NCBI GenBank assembly: GCA_017997515.1
Contig: JAGOEY010000089.1
Span: forward strand, 1 to 6,924
Direction: 5' to 3'
From: Burkholderiaceae bacterium
GTDB taxonomy: Bacteria > Pseudomonadota > Gammaproteobacteria > Burkholderiales > Burkholderiaceae
Length of the DNA stretch: 6,924 bases
A program made the translations under genes and the position numbers. Below the pieces are notes generated by a model, which ran no database searches, was not told where the DNA came from, and worked only from the letters and a program-made list of their open reading frames with translations. Below, piece after piece: positions 1 to 5,933 of this stretch. The number at the start of each line of letters is the position of its first letter. Position 1 is the stretch's first letter.

Positions 1-42
1 GCTATTATTTTAAGAGCATTACGCTTGTACATGGCAAAGGCC
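1..42. other. Non-coding edge downstream of ctaB, possible degenerate repeat
   Basis: This short stretch lies beyond the ctaB stop codon and holds no coding region I can support. It is AT-rich compared with the genes around it. It begins GCTATTATTTTAAGAGC, which resembles the start of the repeat-like segment inside surf1 (GCTATATCTTTAGTAGC at 3611-3627). After that come similar GCGC/ACGC and ACAT/CCAT blocks, with about two bases missing. It may be a decayed copy of the same dispersed element, possibly running a few bases into the end of ctaB. The match is short and imperfect. Confidence 0.35.
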
Positions 43-963
43 TCAGAGTAGGTAGTGATCCACCAGCAGCGCGGCAAACAGCACACTCAGGTGGACCAGG
101 GAAAAACGGAAGGTGCGGCGCGCCAGGGCGTCGGAGTAGTTGCGCCACAGCGCAAACGCGTAGCAGCAGAACCCGATGCTCAAGCCCACAGCGGCCACCA
201 GGTAAATCCACGAACTCATGCCAAAAGCAAAAGGCATGAGGCAGGCCGCAAACAGCACAAAGGTGTACAGCAGGATCTGCAGGCGGGTGAATTCGTTGCC
301 GTGGGTGACCGGCAGCATGGGCAGGCCGGACTTGCGGTAGTCCTCCACCCGGTACAGCGCCAGCGCCCAGAAGTGCGGGGGCGTCCACAGGAAGATGATC
401 AGGAACAGGATCAATGCCTCCGGCCCCACCTCCCCCGTCATCGCAGCCCAGCCCAGCACCGGCGGCATGGCACCGGACGCGCCACCAATCACGATGTTCT
501 GCGGTGTGAGGGGCTTGAGGATCACGGTGTAGACCACGGCGTAACCGACAAAGGTGGCAAAGGTCAGCCACATGGTGATGGGGTTGACCCAGACGTACAA
601 CACCACCGAACCCATCACACACAGCGCGGCCGAGAAGGCCAGCGCCTGCCAGTCGCTGAGTTCACCGCGCGCTGTGGGCCGCCAGGCAGTGCGGCGCATT
701 TTGGCGTCGATGCTTTTTTCCACCAGGCAGTTGAAGGCCGCTGCAGCCCCCGCCACGAGCCAGATGCCGACACAGGCGATGGCGGCCAAACGCAACTCGG
801 CCAGCGTGGGCACACCGGGCACGGCCAACACCATACCGATGAGTGCACAAAAAACGATGAGCTGCACCACCCTTGGTTTGGTCAGCGCATAGAACTGCCG
901 CACGCTGGACGGTTTGGACGGCGGAATAACAGGTGGGGTAACAGGCGGGGCAATACTGCTCAT
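43..963 (-). CDS. ctaB: Protoheme IX farnesyltransferase (heme O synthase)
   Basis: This integral membrane enzyme of the UbiA prenyltransferase superfamily (Cox10/CyoE) transfers a farnesyl group from farnesyl diphosphate to the vinyl group of heme B, giving heme O, the precursor of heme A. The 306-residue product is full length. Visible signatures are TKPRVV (residues 28-33), the first Asp-rich region NCLVEKSID (78-86) followed by MRRTAWRP (89-96), WTPPHFWAL (193-201) and the second polar loop [16 protein letters not shown] (204-219). About eight to nine hydrophobic spans follow from residue 34. The N-terminus (3-20) is Pro-rich and partly encoded by a 12-base tandem duplication. The ATG overlaps the ctaA stop codon (ATGA), so translation is probably coupled; only a weak AGAGAG ribosome site is seen 7 bases upstream. 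Family and function are secure. Confidence 0.97.
   Translation of the reverse strand: MSSIAPPVTPPVIPPSKPSSVRQFYALTKPRVVQLIVFCALIGMVLAVPGVPTLAELRLAAIACVGIWLVAGAAAAFNCLVEKSIDAKMRRTAWRPTARGELSDWQALAFSAALCVMGSVVLYVWVNPITMWLTFATFVGYAVVYTVILKPLTPQNIVIGGASGAMPPVLGWAAMTGEVGPEALILFLIIFLWTPPHFWALALYRVEDYRKSGLPMLPVTHGNEFTRLQILLYTFVLFAACLMPFAFGMSSWIYLVAAVGLSIGFCCYAFALWRNYSDALARRTFRFSLVHLSVLFAALLVDHYLL
927..950 (-). repeat. 12-bp tandem duplication in the 5' end of ctaB
   Basis: Two adjacent 12-base units, TAACAGGTGGGG and TAACAGGCGGGG on the plus strand, differ at one base. Read on the coding strand they encode a Pro/Val-rich four-residue unit repeated in the flexible N-terminal tail of CtaB (residues about 5-13). 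The length is a multiple of three, so unit gain or loss would keep the frame. It is probably a neutral slippage product in a poorly constrained tail. Confidence 0.6.
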
Positions 964-2177
964 ACGGAAACTCTCTGTGGTCGGGCAGCGGTGCTCTGCG
1001 CGGAATGGGGGCCTGGGAATGTGGCCTCGGACGGGCGCAGCCCACGGCTGGCAAAAATGGCCCAGGTCAGGGCGGTGACCAGTGCGGCGGCACCACCGGT
1101 GTGCAACACGGCGGCCACCAGCGGCCAGCCCAGCACCACGTTCGACAGCCCGGTGGCCACCTGCAGCACTGTCAGCCAGCCGATCCAGCGCGCCTGGGGC
1201 CGCAGCGCGGGTGTCTGCCGCATCTGCCAGACCAGCATGCCGAGGGCGGCCACCACGATGTAGGCAAACAGGCGGTGGGCGTAATGGATGGCCGTCAGGC
1301 CTGCAAAACTGATGTAACTGCCGTCCTGCAGCACGCCCAGTTCACGCCAGACCTGGAAGCCTTGGCGGAAGTCCATCGGCGGCCACAGGCTGCCCTGGCA
1401 CCCCGGAAATTCGGTACACGCCAGCACGGCGTAGTTGGTGCTGACCCAGCCGCCCAGCACCACCTGGATGGACAGCAGCACCAACGCACCCCACAACCAG
1501 CGGCGCACCGCAGTGGGCACAGGTACGGGGGCCACAGCCTGCACGATCTGCGTGCGGCGCACGGCCTGTGCACACAGCAAAAACAGCAGCACCAGCCCAC
1601 CAACCAGGTGCAGCGTCACGATGGCAGGGAACAGCTTCATCGTCACCGTGAGTGCGCCAAACGCGCCCTGGATACAGACCCACACCAGCGTCACCGTGGG
1701 CCACCATGGGCTCAGCACCGGTGCACTGACCGCAGCGCCCGCGCCGCGCTGCGCGCGCGAACGTGAATACTCCACCCAACTGGCCACGGTGATCACCAGG
1801 ATCAGGAAACCCACGCTGGTGGCCAGGTAGCGGTGCACCATCTCAACCCAGGCCTTGCGGTGCGTGACCGGCCCGGTCGGCATGGCAGTCTGCGCAGCCG
1901 TGATCTCGGCATGTGCGCCCAGCGGACTCGCGTTGCCATAACACCCCGGCCAGTCCGGGCAGCCCAGCCCCGAATCGGTGAGCCGCGTGAAGGCACCAAA
2001 CAACACCAGGTCAAACGTGAGAAACAGCGTCAGCACCGTCAGCGCCTGCAGCCGCCGCCCCGCCCCCGCACCCCGGTTGCGCAGCCACACCCAGGCCAGC
2101 GGCCCCAGCGCAATCAGCACCCCCACCAGCAACAGCCAGGCCAGCGGCGCCAAGTCGTAAAGAGAATCTGGTTCCAT
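960..2177 (-). CDS. ctaA: Heme A synthase (COX15/CtaA family)
   Basis: This polytopic membrane monooxygenase oxidises the C8 methyl of heme O to a formyl group, producing heme A for cytochrome aa3. The 405-residue protein shows the internal two-fold repeat of the family. The first half carries [19 protein letters not shown] (61-79) with the Cys pair C73/C79, then EMVHRY (112-117, Glu112 and heme-ligand His115) and His190 in TLHLVGG. The second half carries the pair C254/C260 in [18 protein letters not shown] (His298/His301) and LHTGGAA (His359). About eight membrane spans are apparent. The loop at 136-158 and the tail after about 377 are hydrophilic and look variable. The gene follows the sco-like gene after a 177-base gap and overlaps ctaB by 4 bases (ATGA). 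No good Shine-Dalgarno is seen before the ATG at 2177, but that start fits the N-terminus of the family. Confidence 0.96.
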   Translation of the reverse strand: MEPDSLYDLAPLAWLLLVGVLIALGPLAWVWLRNRGAGAGRRLQALTVLTLFLTFDLVLFGAFTRLTDSGLGCPDWPGCYGNASPLGAHAEITAAQTAMPTGPVTHRKAWVEMVHRYLATSVGFLILVITVASWVEYSRSRAQRGAGAAVSAPVLSPWWPTVTLVWVCIQGAFGALTVTMKLFPAIVTLHLVGGLVLLFLLCAQAVRRTQIVQAVAPVPVPTAVRRWLWGALVLLSIQVVLGGWVSTNYAVLACTEFPGCQGSLWPPMDFRQGFQVWRELGVLQDGSYISFAGLTAIHYAHRLFAYIVVAALGMLVWQMRQTPALRPQARWIGWLTVLQVATGLSNVVLGWPLVAAVLHTGGAAALVTALTWAIFASRGLRPSEATFPGPHSAQSTAARPQRVSV

Positions 2178-2246
2178 TTCAGTTCAAGTACAAAACACGC
2201 CCATCAACCATGCCACCGGCCCCCTGTGCAAAGCGCGCAGCGCGAG

Positions 2247-2352
2247 CACCCCTTCCAGCAGACGCCGTGGATCTGGCTCTGCCAGTCCACTGGCGTCGCC
2301 CCCTGCAAGGGGGTTGGCGCAGCGGAACGCAGTCCGCGAAGCCTGGGGGTGT
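2247..2352. repeat. Multi-hairpin intergenic repeat-like element
   Basis: This element fills most of the gap between the sco-like gene and ctaA and abuts the sco-like stop codon. It contains three successive hairpins. The first, 2263-2295, pairs CGCC, GTGGA and CTGGC with GCCAG, TCCAC and GGCG, with two single-base bulges and a TCT loop. The second is CCCCCT/AGGGGG (2299-2304 and 2308-2313) with a GCA loop. The third is GCGGA/TCCGC (2322-2326 and 2333-2337). The ends CACCCC (2247-2252) and GGGGTG (2346-2351) are inverted and can close the whole structure. I recognise the GGCGCAGCGG...CGCGAAGCCTGGGGG core as a type of short intergenic repeat common in Comamonadaceae genomes. That is from memory, since only one copy lies in this window. 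No T tract follows any stem, so it is not a classical terminator. Confidence 0.6.
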
Positions 2353-2354
2353 GC

Positions 2355-3092
2355 TCATCTACCGGCATCATCCCAAGACGATGACGCCCGCAGCAAACGC
2401 TCCAAATCACGCTTGGCCTTGGCAAACCCCTCCGCGTCCAGCGCAGGCGGGAACCGCATCATCCAGTTGCCTTGCGGGTCCACCACATACAGGTGGTCGG
2501 CCATTTGCTGGCCGGTGGCGGGTGCCAACCACCCACCGACGGCGGCTTCGGGCACACGCAGCACGGTGGCCTTGCCCAGGCCCGGCTGCAGGGCAGCCGC
2601 CACTGGCACATCGTCGGTCACCAGCCAGACCCAGTCCAGGCGGTCTTTTTCCTTGCCCAGGCTTTCACGCAGCTGGCGCTGCAGGTACAGGTTGTCCTGG
2701 CAGGCCTTTTCACAGGCACCACCCGCCACACTCACCAGCAGCCACTGGCCTTTGAGCGCACGCAGGGTGCCGCTGCTGCCGTCCAGCGCCACCGTCGCGA
2801 CGTCGGGCACGGGGCGCTGGGGCTGAACCAGCTCACCAAAGTTGCGGCGGCCTTCGGGGCGGATCACGTAGTAGGTGAAGTACGAGGCGATGACCGGTGC
2901 GGCACAGGCCAGCAGCACGGCCAGCATCTTCCAGCGGCCGCGTGTGGTGCGTTGCTTTTGTTCAATCTCTGCTTCAGCGCCCTCGGGCGTTGGCAGGGAA
3001 TGTACGGTCAGCCCCAGGGGCTGGTCATTCCGGCGCGGAGGCTGGGCTGCGGCGGGCGGGATGGAAGCGTCGGACAATTTGGAACCAGACAT
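2355..3092 (-). CDS. Sco/thioredoxin-like membrane-anchored oxidase assembly protein
   Basis: The product is a 245-residue predicted single-span membrane protein. A hydrophilic N-terminal tail (1-54) leads into a membrane segment (about 56-76), then a conserved-looking YVIRPEGRRNFGEL stretch (75-88) and a C-terminal domain that would face the periplasm. That domain contains GACEKAC (125-131, a Cys-x3-Cys pair at C127/C131) and ADHLYVVDPQGNW (198-210), with His200 placed like the third copper ligand of Sco1/SenC proteins. It lacks the proline that usually follows the second Sco cysteine. Homologues in this cluster are often given vague or mistaken oxidase-subunit names. I infer a copper-delivery or thiol-reduction role in oxidase assembly, possibly for CuA. 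The ATG lies inside surf1, giving a 68-base overlap; no stronger in-frame start is seen before Met56, although a TTG occurs at codon 6. Confidence 0.8.
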   Translation of the reverse strand: MSGSKLSDASIPPAAAQPPRRNDQPLGLTVHSLPTPEGAEAEIEQKQRTTRGRWKMLAVLLACAAPVIASYFTYYVIRPEGRRNFGELVQPQRPVPDVATVALDGSSGTLRALKGQWLLVSVAGGACEKACQDNLYLQRQLRESLGKEKDRLDWVWLVTDDVPVAAALQPGLGKATVLRVPEAAVGGWLAPATGQQMADHLYVVDPQGNWMMRFPPALDAEGFAKAKRDLERLLRASSSWDDAGR

Positions 3093-3831
3093 AAAGAAGT
3101 GTGATCAGGCCGGCCAGGCCGAACCATTGGAATGCGTAGCCGTAGTGTTTTTCAACGCCGGAGGCGACTTCGGGCCAGTCACGCAGCAGCCCTTCGCTGG
3201 CGTCACCGGTCTGCAGCACGGAGACATCGCGCAAAGGCAATTGCGTCTCGGCACGGAAGTCGGCCAGGTCGAGATTTTGCCGGATATGGGAAGACCTTTG
3301 TGCAGGCTTGCCAGCGCCGGTCGGGCTTTGCACCGCCGCAAACTCAAACAGCTTGGACGGTGGCCGCGCCACCCGCCCCTCCAGCGCCACCACACCTGTG
3401 GGGGTGTCCAGCGGTGGGAGCTGGGTGCGGTCGAGAAAGTTGCGCGGCAGCCAGCCCCGCTGCACCAGCACGACGTCTTGCGAGTTGTCCAGTTGCAGCG
3501 GCGTCACCACGTAAAAGCCGGGTTGGCCCCGCATCTGCCGGTTGTCCAGGTACACCGTGTACTGCGGCAGCCAGGTGCCCTGCAGCACGACACGGCGGTG
3601 CAGCACATTTGCTATATCTTTAGTAGCTGCCAGCGCAGGACCATCCAGCGCTGGAAGTGTTTTTTGTTCTGAAATGGCAGCCTGCAGAGCCTCTTTTTGT
3701 GCGGCCCGCGAAAGCTGCCAGCGCCCCAGCGACAAGGTGATGGCAATGGCCACCAGGGCCGCCACGGCAATCAGCACCCGGCGCCAGGTGCTGGCAGGCG
3801 CACCGGGGGGGGTGGAAGTGTCTGTGCTCAC
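3025..3831 (-). CDS. surf1: SURF1 family cytochrome oxidase assembly protein
   Basis: SURF1 (Shy1) is an inner-membrane factor that binds heme A and helps its insertion into oxidase subunit I. The 268-residue protein has the classic hairpin topology, with transmembrane segments at about 17-36 and 238-255 flanking a large periplasmic domain. Signatures are LGRWQLSRAAQK (35-46), YLDNRQMRGQPGFYVVTPL (94-112), VLVQRGWLPR (121-130), IRQNLDL (183-189) and the C-terminal HYGYAFQWFGLA (229-240) with the conserved His229. The start is GTG: the only Met after it is residue 100, inside the conserved core, and no upstream ATG lies nearby in frame. Residues 53-74 come from a segment that looks like a dispersed repeat. 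The 3' end overlaps the sco-like gene by 68 bases. The gene is divergent from the DUF2909 gene with only 6-15 bases between starts. Confidence 0.94.
   Translation of the reverse strand: MSTDTSTPPGAPASTWRRVLIAVAALVAIAITLSLGRWQLSRAAQKEALQAAISEQKTLPALDGPALAATKDIANVLHRRVVLQGTWLPQYTVYLDNRQMRGQPGFYVVTPLQLDNSQDVVLVQRGWLPRNFLDRTQLPPLDTPTGVVALEGRVARPPSKLFEFAAVQSPTGAGKPAQRSSHIRQNLDLADFRAETQLPLRDVSVLQTGDASEGLLRDWPEVASGVEKHYGYAFQWFGLAGLITLLYVWFQIVRRFHPARRSPASAPE
3611..3675. repeat. Dispersed-repeat-like segment within surf1
   Basis: This segment is AT-richer than the surrounding gene. It contains GCTATATCTTTAGTAGCTGC, then an inverted repeat CCAGCGC (3630-3636) and GCGCTGG (3648-3654) around an 11-base loop, then AAGTGTTTTTTGTTCTGAAA. 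The pattern 'GCTAT, AT-rich, TAGCTGC, CAGCGC, CAT, AGCGCTGGAAG, T-rich, GAAA' matches what I recall as a frequent short intergenic repeat of Comamonadaceae. Here it is in an open frame and encodes SURF1 residues 53-74, just after the first membrane span. A possible decayed second copy sits at the left edge of the window. The family assignment rests on memory and needs a genome-wide search. Confidence 0.5.
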
Positions 3832-3833
3832 GG

Positions 3834-3840
3834 GATAATG
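3834..3840. promoter_or_regulatory. Possible shared -10 element between surf1 and the DUF2909 gene
   Basis: GATAATG read on the plus strand gives GATAAT, five of six matches to the -10 consensus, ending 7 bases before the ATG at 3847. Read on the minus strand it gives CATTAT, four of six matches, ending 3 bases before the surf1 GTG at 3831. Neither gene has a clear Shine-Dalgarno, and the intergenic space is too small for a conventional leader. A leaderless plus-strand transcript starting at or next to the ATG would fit. No convincing -35 hexamer is visible on either side, so this is only a candidate. Confidence 0.25.
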
Positions 3841-3846
3841 CCAGTC

Positions 3847-4065
3847 ATGAAGTACCTTGTTCTGCTCGCCTTTGTGGCGATTCTGGCCAGCCTGGCCACT
3901 GCCTTGTTTTTTATGCTGCGCGGGGGTGAAGCCAGCAAGGGCAAACGCGGCAACATGGCGCGGGCGCTGGCGTTCCGGGTGGGTTTCTCCATCTTGCTGT
4001 TCGCCTGCATCCTGCTAGCCTGGAAGTTCGGCTACATCCAGCCCACCGGGTTGCCCACCCACTGA
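3847..4065 (+). CDS. Twin transmembrane protein, DUF2909 family
   Basis: This 72-residue membrane protein has two hydrophobic spans, about residues 3-24 and 42-62. They are separated by a short basic loop, RGGEASKGKRGN (25-36), and followed by the tail GYIQPTGLPTH. The pattern matches the DUF2909 or 'twin transmembrane' family that habitually sits beside surf1 and ctaE in betaproteobacteria. Its function is unknown; a role in oxidase assembly or stability is inferred only from position. It is the only plus-strand gene here, divergent from surf1 and convergent with ctaE. I chose the ATG at 3847 (MKYLVLL) because that is the usual N-terminus; an in-frame ATG at 3838 would add three residues (MPV). 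Neither start has a good ribosome binding site, which would suit a leaderless mRNA. Confidence 0.88.
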   Translation: MKYLVLLAFVAILASLATALFFMLRGGEASKGKRGNMARALAFRVGFSILLFACILLAWKFGYIQPTGLPTH

Positions 4066-4096
4066 ACCCCTACACAAAGCTATTGTCGCCTCCAAC

Positions 4097-4123
4097 AAAA
4101 AAGCGCCTTGCGGCGCTTTTTTT
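4097..4123. terminator. Bidirectional rho-independent terminator
   Basis: A GCGCC/GGCGC stem (4103-4107 and 4112-4116) with a TTGC loop is flanked by six A on the left and seven T on the right. The A and T tracts can extend the stem. Either strand therefore yields a hairpin followed by a U tract. It lies 32 bases past the DUF2909 stop and 19 bases past the ctaE stop on the opposite strand, the expected place for a shared terminator between convergent genes. Confidence 0.92.
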
Positions 4124-4141
4124 GCAGGCGTACACCCGGTA

Positions 4142-5023
4142 TTACATCCAGTACACCAGCACGTACAGACCCAGCCAGACCACGTCCACAAAGTGCCAGT
4201 ACCAGGCCGCACCTTCAAAGCCAAAATGGCGCTGGGGCGTGAAGTGGCCCTTTTGCAGGCGCAGGGTGATGAAGAACAGCATCAACATGCCCAGGAACAC
4301 GTGGAAACCGTGGAAGCCCGTCAGCATGAAGAAGGTGGAGCCGAAGATGCCAGACGACATCTTGAGGTTGAGGTCGGTGTACAGGTGATAGTACTCATAA
4401 CCCTGCACAAACAGGAACACCAGACCCAGCAGCACGGTGAGCCACATGAAGGCAATCGTCTTGCTGCGCTGGCCAGCCACCAGGGCATGGTGGGCGATCG
4501 TCAGCGTCACACCCGACGTCAGCAGCAACGCGGTGTTGATGGTGGGCAGCCAGAAAGGGCCCACCGTTTGGAAGGGCTCCACCGTGCCAGCCGGTGCGGC
4601 GGTAGCGCCGGCTTGGATGCTGGGCCACACGGCCTTGAAGTCAGGCCAGAGCAGTGCGTTTTCCAGGCTGCCCAGGGCAGGCACCGAGTGGGAACGCGCC
4701 CACCACAAGGCGGTAAAAAACGCGCCGAAGAACATCACTTCGGAGAAGATGAACCAGCTCATGCTCCAGCGGTAGGACAGGTCGATCTTGTGGCCGTACT
4801 GTCCGCCTTCGCTTTCGCGGATGGACTCGCTGAACCACTGGTACAGCACGGTCAGCCACCACAACATGCCAAAGGCCAGGGAATACATGCCCCATTCATG
4901 GCCGTTGATCCACTGGCCTGCACCCAGGATCACGAAGAACAGGCCAATCGAGGCCATGACCGGGTGGCGTGACGGCCCAGGTACGAAGTAATACGGGGCT
5001 GCGCTGGTGTGGGTTGCACTCAT
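4142..5023 (-). CDS. ctaE: Cytochrome c oxidase subunit III
   Basis: This is core subunit III (CoxC/CtaE) of aa3-type oxidase, an integral membrane protein without redox metals that stabilises subunit I and supports proton uptake. The 293-residue protein is complete and shows about seven hydrophobic spans. Recognisable blocks are YYFVPGPSRHPVMASIGLFF (11-30), SWFIFSEVMFFGAFFTALWW (89-108, including the family Glu at 95), GPFWLPTINTALLLTSGVT (155-173), GFHGFHVFLG (236-245) and GAAWYWHFVDVVWLGLYVLVYW (271-292). The loop at about 111-154 between spans is long and rich in Ala/Pro, common in betaproteobacterial versions. It is the last gene of the right block, 61 bases after the DUF2970 gene, with a strong AGGAG site 8 bases before the ATG and a terminator just beyond its stop. 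Confidence 0.98.
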   Translation of the reverse strand: MSATHTSAAPYYFVPGPSRHPVMASIGLFFVILGAGQWINGHEWGMYSLAFGMLWWLTVLYQWFSESIRESEGGQYGHKIDLSYRWSMSWFIFSEVMFFGAFFTALWWARSHSVPALGSLENALLWPDFKAVWPSIQAGATAAPAGTVEPFQTVGPFWLPTINTALLLTSGVTLTIAHHALVAGQRSKTIAFMWLTVLLGLVFLFVQGYEYYHLYTDLNLKMSSGIFGSTFFMLTGFHGFHVFLGMLMLFFITLRLQKGHFTPQRHFGFEGAAWYWHFVDVVWLGLYVLVYWM

Positions 5024-5031
5024 TTTTTCTA

Positions 5032-5036
5032 CTCCT
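5032..5036 (-). promoter_or_regulatory. Shine-Dalgarno site of ctaE
   Basis: AGGAG on the minus strand sits 8 bases upstream of the ctaE ATG at 5023. It is the clearest ribosome binding site in the window. That fits ctaE being the one gene of the right block that is not tightly packed against its upstream neighbour and so needs independent initiation. Confidence 0.85.
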
Positions 5037-5084
5037 GGCTCTCGGTTCTCTGTCTATTTTTAAATTCTGATGGGGCGGGTGAAC

Positions 5085-5294
5085 TCACACCACCCAATTG
5101 ACCAGCGCAACCAGCGCCAGCACAAAAAGAATGGCGCCCGCGATGCCCACCGCCACGATGTGCAGCGGGTTCATCTTGATGTCTTGCTCAAACTCGCTGC
5201 CCTTGCGCAGCCCGATAAAGGACCACGCCACCATCTTGATGGTGCGCAAAAGGGAGGACTTGGGCTGCTCGGCCACGGGATGTTGGGGCTGCAT
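5085..5294 (-). CDS. DUF2970 family small membrane protein
   Basis: This 69-residue protein has a hydrophilic N-terminus, an amphipathic stretch (VAWSFIGLRKGSEFEQD, 22-38), the motif KMNPLHIVAVG (40-50) and one C-terminal membrane span (about 46-67). These are hallmarks of DUF2970, a family regularly encoded between ctaG and ctaE in Burkholderiales. Its function is unknown; I infer an accessory or assembly role from context. The start chosen is the ATG at 5294, whose first base is the last base of the ctaG TGA stop (TGATG). An AGCAGG ribosome site lies 6 bases upstream, inside ctaG. A GTG one codon earlier (5297) would leave only 3 bases after that site. The overlap suggests translational coupling to ctaG. 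Confidence 0.88.
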   Translation of the reverse strand: MQPQHPVAEQPKSSLLRTIKMVAWSFIGLRKGSEFEQDIKMNPLHIVAVGIAGAILFVLALVALVNWVV

Positions 5295-5923
5295 CACAGA
5301 CCTGCTTTCACGGCGGGCACCACATGCGCAGACGCATCTGCCGTGGTGGTGGCGGGCGCAGCGGGTGTTTTGCCACCCACTTCAAAGAAGGTGTACGACA
5401 AGGTGATGGTCTTCACGTCCTTCGACAGCTTCGGGTCGATCACAAATGCCACCGGCCATGATTTCTTCTCGCCAGGCTCCAGGGTGTACTGGCTGAAGCA
5501 GAAACACTCGAGCTTGTTGAAGTGGGCCGCAGCCTGCTTGGGCGCGTAACTCGGAATGGCCTGTGCGGCCATGCGGCGGTTCTGCGTGTTCTGGAACTCG
5601 TACATCACCGTGGTCAGCTCACCCGGATGCACTTCGATCGAGGTTTGTGCGGGCTTGAAGTCCCAGGGGCCACGCGCATTGGCGTCGAACTCGACCGTGA
5701 TGGTGCGGGTCTTGTCCACCTGTGAGTTGGCAGGCAACGCAGCGGCATTGCCCGTTTTGCCATTGCCCGGAATCTGGCCTTCGGTGAGTGACAGGATGTT
5801 GATACCCGTCATCTCGCAGATGTGTTTGTAGATCGGGATCAGCGCATAACCGAACGCGAACATGCCGACCGTGACTACGATCAGTTTGCGCACCATTCGG
5901 AAATTTTCGCTGCGGATACTCAT
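5294..5923 (-). CDS. ctaG: Cytochrome c oxidase assembly protein CtaG (Cox11 family)
   Basis: CtaG/Cox11 is a membrane-anchored periplasmic copper chaperone that supplies CuB in subunit I. The 209-residue protein has a short cytoplasmic tail, one membrane span (about 12-32), then YKHICEMTG (32-40) with Cys36, the conserved cysteine near the membrane. The immunoglobulin-like domain carries the copper motif LECFCFSQ (138-145, C140 and C142), preceded by AIPSYAPKQAAAHFNK and followed by LEPGEKK and FVIDP. The linker at 44-70 and the tail after 184 are Ala/Thr-rich and probably flexible. The ATG at 5923 (MSIRSENFRM) was chosen because it matches family N-termini and lies 10 bases after the small assembly gene; an open extension upstream overlaps that gene in another frame. 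The downstream DUF2970 gene overlaps its stop by one base. Confidence 0.97.
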   Translation of the reverse strand: MSIRSENFRMVRKLIVVTVGMFAFGYALIPIYKHICEMTGINILSLTEGQIPGNGKTGNAAALPANSQVDKTRTITVEFDANARGPWDFKPAQTSIEVHPGELTTVMYEFQNTQNRRMAAQAIPSYAPKQAAAHFNKLECFCFSQYTLEPGEKKSWPVAFVIDPKLSKDVKTITLSYTFFEVGGKTPAAPATTTADASAHVVPAVKAGL

Positions 5924-5933
5924 AACGTTCTGC

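Noticed and set aside
55..1263. Long plus-strand open frame of about 400 codons opposite ctaB and the end of ctaA
   Set aside because: Its translation is low in hydrophobic residues, rich in His, Gln and Arg, and has no recognisable domain. It is the antisense shadow of two well-identified GC-rich genes.
2178..2246. Promoter for ctaA-ctaB in the gap
   Set aside because: A TTGATG-like hexamer occurs about 30 bases before the ctaA start, but no -10 element lies at a suitable distance, so I do not claim a promoter.
2299..2313. CCCCCT/AGGGGG hairpin as a rho-independent terminator
   Set aside because: No T tract follows on either strand. It is better explained as part of the repeat-like element.
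2204..2425. Minus-strand open frame of 73 codons running through the gap before ctaA
   Set aside because: It overlaps the end of the sco-like gene in another frame and mostly reads through the hairpin repeat element; there is no ribosome site or family resemblance.
2472..3104. Plus-strand open frame of 210 codons opposite the sco-like gene
   Set aside because: It is antisense to a gene with clear domain logic and operon context, and has His/Gln-rich shadow composition.
4193..4972. Plus-strand open frame of 259 codons opposite ctaE
   Set aside because: It lies wholly antisense to subunit III, which is unmistakable, and shows no domain or start signal of its own.
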